Assembly (NCBI RefSeq): GCF_018070345.1
Contig: NZ_JAGPXX010000006.1
Coordinates: 62,001-126,000 of the forward strand
DNA from: Streptomyces sp. F63
GTDB lineage: Bacteria; Actinomycetota; Actinomycetes; Streptomycetales; Streptomycetaceae
DNA: 64,000 nucleotides
Direction: 5' to 3'
Part shown: in pieces, positions 12,501-18,500 of the stretch
Position numbering within the stretch: the stretch's first letter is position 1
Layout: each line of letters opens with the position of its first letter
Position numbers and translations under genes: made by a program
Notes under the pieces: generated by a model
Told to the model about the DNA's origin: nothing
Database searches by the model: none
The model's input: only the letters and a program-made list of their open reading frames with translations

Positions 12501-15500
12501 GTAGGCGGGCTCGTCGGTGAGCTGTCCCATGACCTTCATGAACGCCGCGACCAGCACGCTCTTGACCGATGTCCTGGCTGCCCCGGCCAGGGCGCGCAGC
12601 GGTTCCTCCAGGTCGCCGAAGCGCACCCCGGCGCGGATGGTCTCCGCCGGCGCGGACAGGTCACCGTGCCAGCCGGCGGGGATCCCGGCCTTGGCGTGCT
12701 CGGCGACCGCCGTCTCCCAGTACGCACGGTCGTCCGCCGACGCCAGGGCCGCGAGTTCGGCGGCGATCGAGTCGGCGAAGCGCACACCCGGGGTCTCGTA
12801 CGGCTCCGGTTCCAGGCCGTCGCGCAGCCGCCGGTAGACCCGGACCAGGTCCACCAGGAACAGCTGGTTGCTCCAGCCGTCCATGACCGCATGGCTCTGC
12901 GTGAAGGTGCACAGCCAGCCCGCGGCGGTGACATGCGCGGCCACGCGCAGCAGGGGCTCGGTGCCGGCGAGGTCGAAGACGCGCGTCCGTTCGCCGGCGA
13001 CGTACGCGGTCATGGACCGCCGCTCCTCCTCCTCGGCCGGTTCACCGAGGTCGCGCACGGCGATGGGCACATCCACGTCCGCGTGGACGAGCTGCATCGG
13101 TACGGAATAGCCGTTCAGCGCCACCGAGGTGCGCAGAGCCTCGTGGCGGGTGACCACGGTACGGACCGCCGCCGTGAAGGCTTCGGCGTCGAACGGCCGG
13201 TCGTCGGGGACCCGGTAGACGTTGACGTTGTGGTAGTTGCCGCGCTCCCGGTTGGCCAGCGTCTCGACGAGCATGCCCGTCTGCACCAGGGACAGCGGAT
13301 AGGCGTCGACGACGCCTTCCGGCAGCTTCGCCCGGTCCTCGTCGGAGATCAGCTCGAAGGGCGCGGTGGATTCCCGCTCCCCGGCGGTCAGCGCCGTCCG
13401 GCCGGCCAGCAGTTCGCACAGTCCGGCCACGGTGCGGTGGGCGAAGACGTCGCGGACGGCCACGTCGAGGCGCTCGCTCCGCAGGGCGCCGACGAGGGCC
13501 ACGGCGCGGATGGAGTCGCCGCCCAGGTCGAAGAAGTCGTCGTGCACACCGAGGCGGCCGTGGCCGAGCACCTGGCTCCACACCGCGGTGACCCGTTCCT
13601 CCAGTGGGGTGCGCGGTGCGGTGTACCCGGCCCGGGCGTAGGCGTCCCCGCCCGGGGCGGGCAGGGCCCGCTGGTCCACCTTGCCGTTGGCATTGAGGGG
13701 GATGGAGTCCAGGACCACGAACGCGGACGGCACCATGTAGTCGGGCAGGGTGCGGCCGAGCAGGGTGTGCAGTCCGGCCGGGTCGGGGGCGCTCTCCCCG
13801 TCCGGCACGAGGTAGGCGACGAGCCGTTTGTCCCCCGGGACGTCCTCGCGGAGCAGCACGCGGGCGTCCGAAACGCGCGGATGGTCGCCGAGCGCGGCCT
13901 CGATCTCGCCGAGTTCGACGCGGTAGCCGCGGATCTTGACCTGTCCGTCGCCGCGGCCGAGGAAGTCGGCGCTGCCGTCGGGCAGCAACCGCACGATGTC
14001 CCCGGTCCGGTACAGCCGGCCGCCCGGAGGGCCGTAGGGATCGGGGACGAACCGCCCGGCGGTGAGCTCGGGACGCCGGAGGTAACCGCGGGCCAGGCCG
14101 CCCCCGCCGACGTACAACTCTCCCGCGACACCGGCCGGTACGGGCTGGAGACGCTCGTCGAGCACGTACATCGCCACGCCGGGCAGCGGGCGCCCGATGG
14201 GCATCACATCGGGCAGCGTGCCCGTACGCTCCGCTCCGGGCACCTGCCAGGTGGTGGTGCCGACGGAGTTCTCGGTCGGGCCGTACTCGTTGATCAGCGT
14301 GGTGTCCGGCGCCAGCTCGTTCCAGGAGCGCACGGTCTGACGGCGGAACGCCTCGCCCCCGACGACGAGCAGCGGAGCGAGCCGCTGTGCCTGAGCCGGG
14401 GAGAGCTGGTGTGTCAGCACTTCGAGGTGGGCCGGCGTCAGCTTCACGAAGGCGTACGGGGCACCGGCTGCCAGCACCTCGCCGAGTCGGCCCAGGTCCA
14501 GATCCTGGGGAAGGACGTGCACCGGCTGCCCCGTCAGCAGCGGTGCCCACAGGTTGGGCACCACCAGGTCGAAGGCGATCGAGGAGAACAGCGGAGCGCC
14601 GCCGCCGGCACCGGTGAGTTCGCGCGCCGCCCAGCGGACGTGCTGGGCCAGCCCGCCGTGCGGAACGAGCACGCCCTTGGGCCGCCCGGTGGACCCCGAG
14701 GTGTAGATGACGTACGCCAACCGGTCCGGATCGGCGATGCGCTCCGGAGCCGACGACGGCTGGGCGTCGACGGACGCGCGGTCCCGGTCGACGAGCAGTG
14801 TACGGCCGCTGAAGCCCTCTCCCGGCCGCTCCCGGTGGACGGACTGGGTGAGCAGCACCTCGGCGTCGGCATCGGTGAGCATGTGCGCGACGCGCTCGGC
14901 CGGGAAGACCGGGTCCATCGGCAGATAGGCGCCGCCCGCTTTCCACACCCCGAGCAGACCGACGACCAGATCCACGCCGCGGTCGAGCAGTACACCGACC
15001 ACGGACTCCGACCCGACCCCCAGTTCCCGCAGCCGGTGGGCGAGACGGTTGGCGCGGGCGTCGAGTTCCGCGTAGGTCAGCCGCTCGGCGCCGGCGACGA
15101 GCGCGAGAGCGTCGGGGGAGCGCAGGGCCTGTTCCTCGAAGAGCTCGAAGACGGTCCCGGTGACGGGCTCGGCGGGGTTGACCGCCCACTCGCCGACCAG
15201 GCGCGCGTGCTCCTCGGCCGGCAGCAGCGGTCCGCGGGCGTCGCCTTCGGCATCGGCGGCCATGGCCTCCAGCGCGGCCCGGAACATCGCCCCGATGCGC
15301 TCGGTGTTCTCCAGGGTCAGCGACCAGGAGTCGGCGGTCAGAAAGATGTGCTTGACCCGCGAGGATATGGTCAGCGGGAACTCGGTGGGGCTGTCGTCGA
15401 TGCCCACCCGGTCGTCCACGAGGGAGGCGTCGACCTGCCGGAAGTCCTGGTAGTTGAAGAACACGTCGATGAGCCGCTGGGTGCCGCCGATCTCGCGCTG

Positions 15501-18500
15501 CACAGCGGGCAGCGGGTGGCGCCGGTGCTCCCAGGTCTCGACCTCGCGGGCGAAGGTGGCACGGACGAGCTCCAGCCAGGTGGCCGGTGTCCGGTCGAAG
15601 GCCAGCGGCAGGGTGTTGAGGTACATGCCGTACACCCGGTCGGCTCCCGTGACCTCCGGCCGCACGTCGAAGACGAGCCCGGCGTGGAAGGTCCGGGCGT
15701 CGGTGAGCCCGCTCATGACCTTGCCGTACGCGGCGAGCATGACGCTCTTCAGTGAGGCATCGGCCTTGGTGGCGAGCGCCCGCAGCGCCGGTTCCAGATC
15801 CGCCCAGGAGACCTGCACATGGTGCTTGACGCGTGGCGCGCCGGTGTCGTCGCCCCAGCCGGACGGCAGGGTGAGCTTCTCGTAGTCTCCGGTGATCCGG
15901 CGCCAGAAGGCGCGGTCCTCGGCGGAGGCGAGCGAGGCCAGCTCCCCCGCGACGGAATCGGCGAAGCGCACCGCGGGCCGCTCGTACGGCTCGGGATCCA
16001 AGCCGTCCCGTATGCGCCGATAGCAGCTCAGGAGCTCCATGAGAAGCGAGTGATAGCTCCACCCCTCCATGATGGGATGGCATTCGGTGACCGAGATCCA
16101 CCAGGCCGTGCCGCCCGTGACATGGGCGTGGAAGCGCATCAGGGCCGGCACGCTCAGGTCGAAGGCGTCGGCGCGCTCGGCTTCGACGAACTCCCGGAGC
16201 GCGGCCTGGAGTTCCTCCTCGCCGAGGTTGCCGAGATCGCGGACCCCGACGGCTGCCTCCGCCCGCTCGTGGACCAGCTGCAGCGGCACCGAGAAGTCCG
16301 TGAGATGGACCGAGGTGCGCAGCATCTCGTGACGCTCCACCACCAGGGCGACGGCCTTCCGGAAGGCGGCGAAGTCGAAGGGCCGGTCGTCGAGAATCCG
16401 GAAGCAACTGCAGTTGTGGTAGTGGTTCTCGTCCTCGTCGGCCAGCATCTCGATGACCATGCCGGTCTGGATCTGGGACAACGGGTAGGCGTCGGCGATC
16501 CCGTCGGGCAGCGCGGCCCGGTCCTCGTCGGAGATCAGCTCGAACGGCTCGACCAGCGTGAGCTGTTCCGCCGGCATCGCGGAGCGGCCGGTCAGCAACT
16601 CGCTCAGCTCGGCCACGGTACGCCGGTCGAAGACATCGCGCACGGAGAGCCCGAAGCCCTGGTCACGCAGGGCGCCGACAAGTGCCACGGCGCGGATGGA
16701 GTCGCCGCCCAGGTCGAAGAAGCTGTCGTGGACGCCGACCCGGTCGACCTCCAGGGCGGTGGCCCAGACGGCGGCGAGCTGCTCCTCGACCGGGGTGCGC
16801 GGCGCGATGTAGGCCGAGCGTGCGAAGGCGTCCTGGCCGGGGGCGGGCAGGGCGCGCTTGTCGAGCTTGCCGTTGGCGGTGAGGGGGATGGCGTCCAGGG
16901 TGACGTATGCCGCCGGGACCATGTAGTCGGGCAGCGTATGGCCGAGGAACTCACGCAGTTCGGCGGTGTCCGGGGTGGTGTCGCCGGTGGGGACGAGGTA
17001 GGCGACGAGGCGTTTGTCGCCGGGGGTGTCCTCGCGGGCGATGACGACGGCGTCGCGGAGGCCGGGGTGGGTGGTGAGGGTGGTCTCGATCTCGCCGAGT
17101 TCGATGCGGTAGCCGCGGATCTTGACCTGGTCGTCGGCGCGGCCGAGGAAGTCGAGGCTTCCGTCGGGGCGGCGGCGGGCGAGGTCGCCCGACTTGTACA
17201 GGCGGGCGCCGGGCGGGCCGAACGGGTCGGGTACGAAGCGTTCCGCGGTCAGTTCGGGGCGGTTCAGGTAGCCGCGGGCCACGCCGGGGCCGCCGACGTG
17301 GATCTCGCCGGGGACGCCGAGCGGGACGAGGTTCCCGTACGGGTCGAGGAGGCGCACCGTGAGGTCGCCGAGAGGATGGCCGATGGGGTTGCCCGCGCCG
17401 GCGATGTCCCGGGGCGTGATGCGGTGGTAGGTGGTGTGCACGGTGGTCTCGGTGATGCCGTACATGTTCACCAGGGCGGGCGCTTCCAGGCCCAGTCGCC
17501 CGGTCCAGGGGGTGAGTTCGGCGAGTTCGAGTCTTTCTCCGGCGAAGACGACGTGCCGCAGCGCGAGCCGGGCGATCCGCTGGTCGTTGTCGGCGGCTGC
17601 GGTGACCAGGGAGCGGAATGCGGAGGGGGTCTGGCTGAGGACGGTGACGTGGTGTTCGGTGAGGAGGTCGAGGAGGTCGTCGGGGGAGCGGGCGGTGTCG
17701 TGGTCGACGACGACGAGGGTGCCGCCGTGCAGGAGTGCTCCCCACATTTCGAAGACGGAGACGTCGAAGGCGTAGGAGTGGGTCATGGTCCACACGTCGG
17801 TGTGGTCGAAGGCGTAGTGCTCCTGGGCGGTGGTGATGAGGCGGGCGACGTTGGTGTGGGTGAGGGTGACGCCTTTGGGGCGGCCGGTGGAGCCGGAGGT
17901 GTAGATGACGTAGATGGTGTTGTCCGGTCCCGGGGCCGGGTTCGGGGCCGGGTTCGGGTTCGGGTTCGGGTTCGGTTTCGGGTCCGGTGCGGGGGTGGGG
18001 GTGGTGGCCGGCCGGGTGGTGGGTTCCTGCTGGTCGGGGTGGAGGATGACGAGGGTGCCGTCGTGGATGTCCTGGAGGAGGGGGAGGGTGTCGGGGGTCG
18101 TGACGGCGATGGGGGCGTTGGCGTCGCGCAGGATGTAGGCGAGTCGGTCGGCGGGGTTGGCGGGGTCGAGGGGGAGGTAGGCGGCGCCGGATTTGAGGAC
18201 GCCCAGGAGGGTGGGGATGAGGTCGGTGCCGCGGGGCAGGCAGACGCCGATGAGGGTTTCGGGTCGGGCGCCGAGGGTGCGCAGGTGGTGCGCGAGGCGG
18301 TTGGCGCGGTGGTCGAGTTCGGCGTAGGTCAGGGACTCGCCTCCGGCGGTTACCGCGACCGCGTCCGGGGTACGCGCCGCCTGCTCCTCGAACAGCTCGT
18401 GCACCGTCCGCGTCACCGGGCGTTCGGTCCGAGGTGCCCCGGAGACCAGGGCGTACTCGGACTCGTCGAGGATGCCGACACGCGACAGCCGGATGGTCTC

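Noticed and set aside
9105..15755. 2,216-residue open frame on the plus strand
   Set aside because: Antisense shadow of NRPS modules 1-4, with no domains. The minus frame carries every NRPS core motif in one phase.
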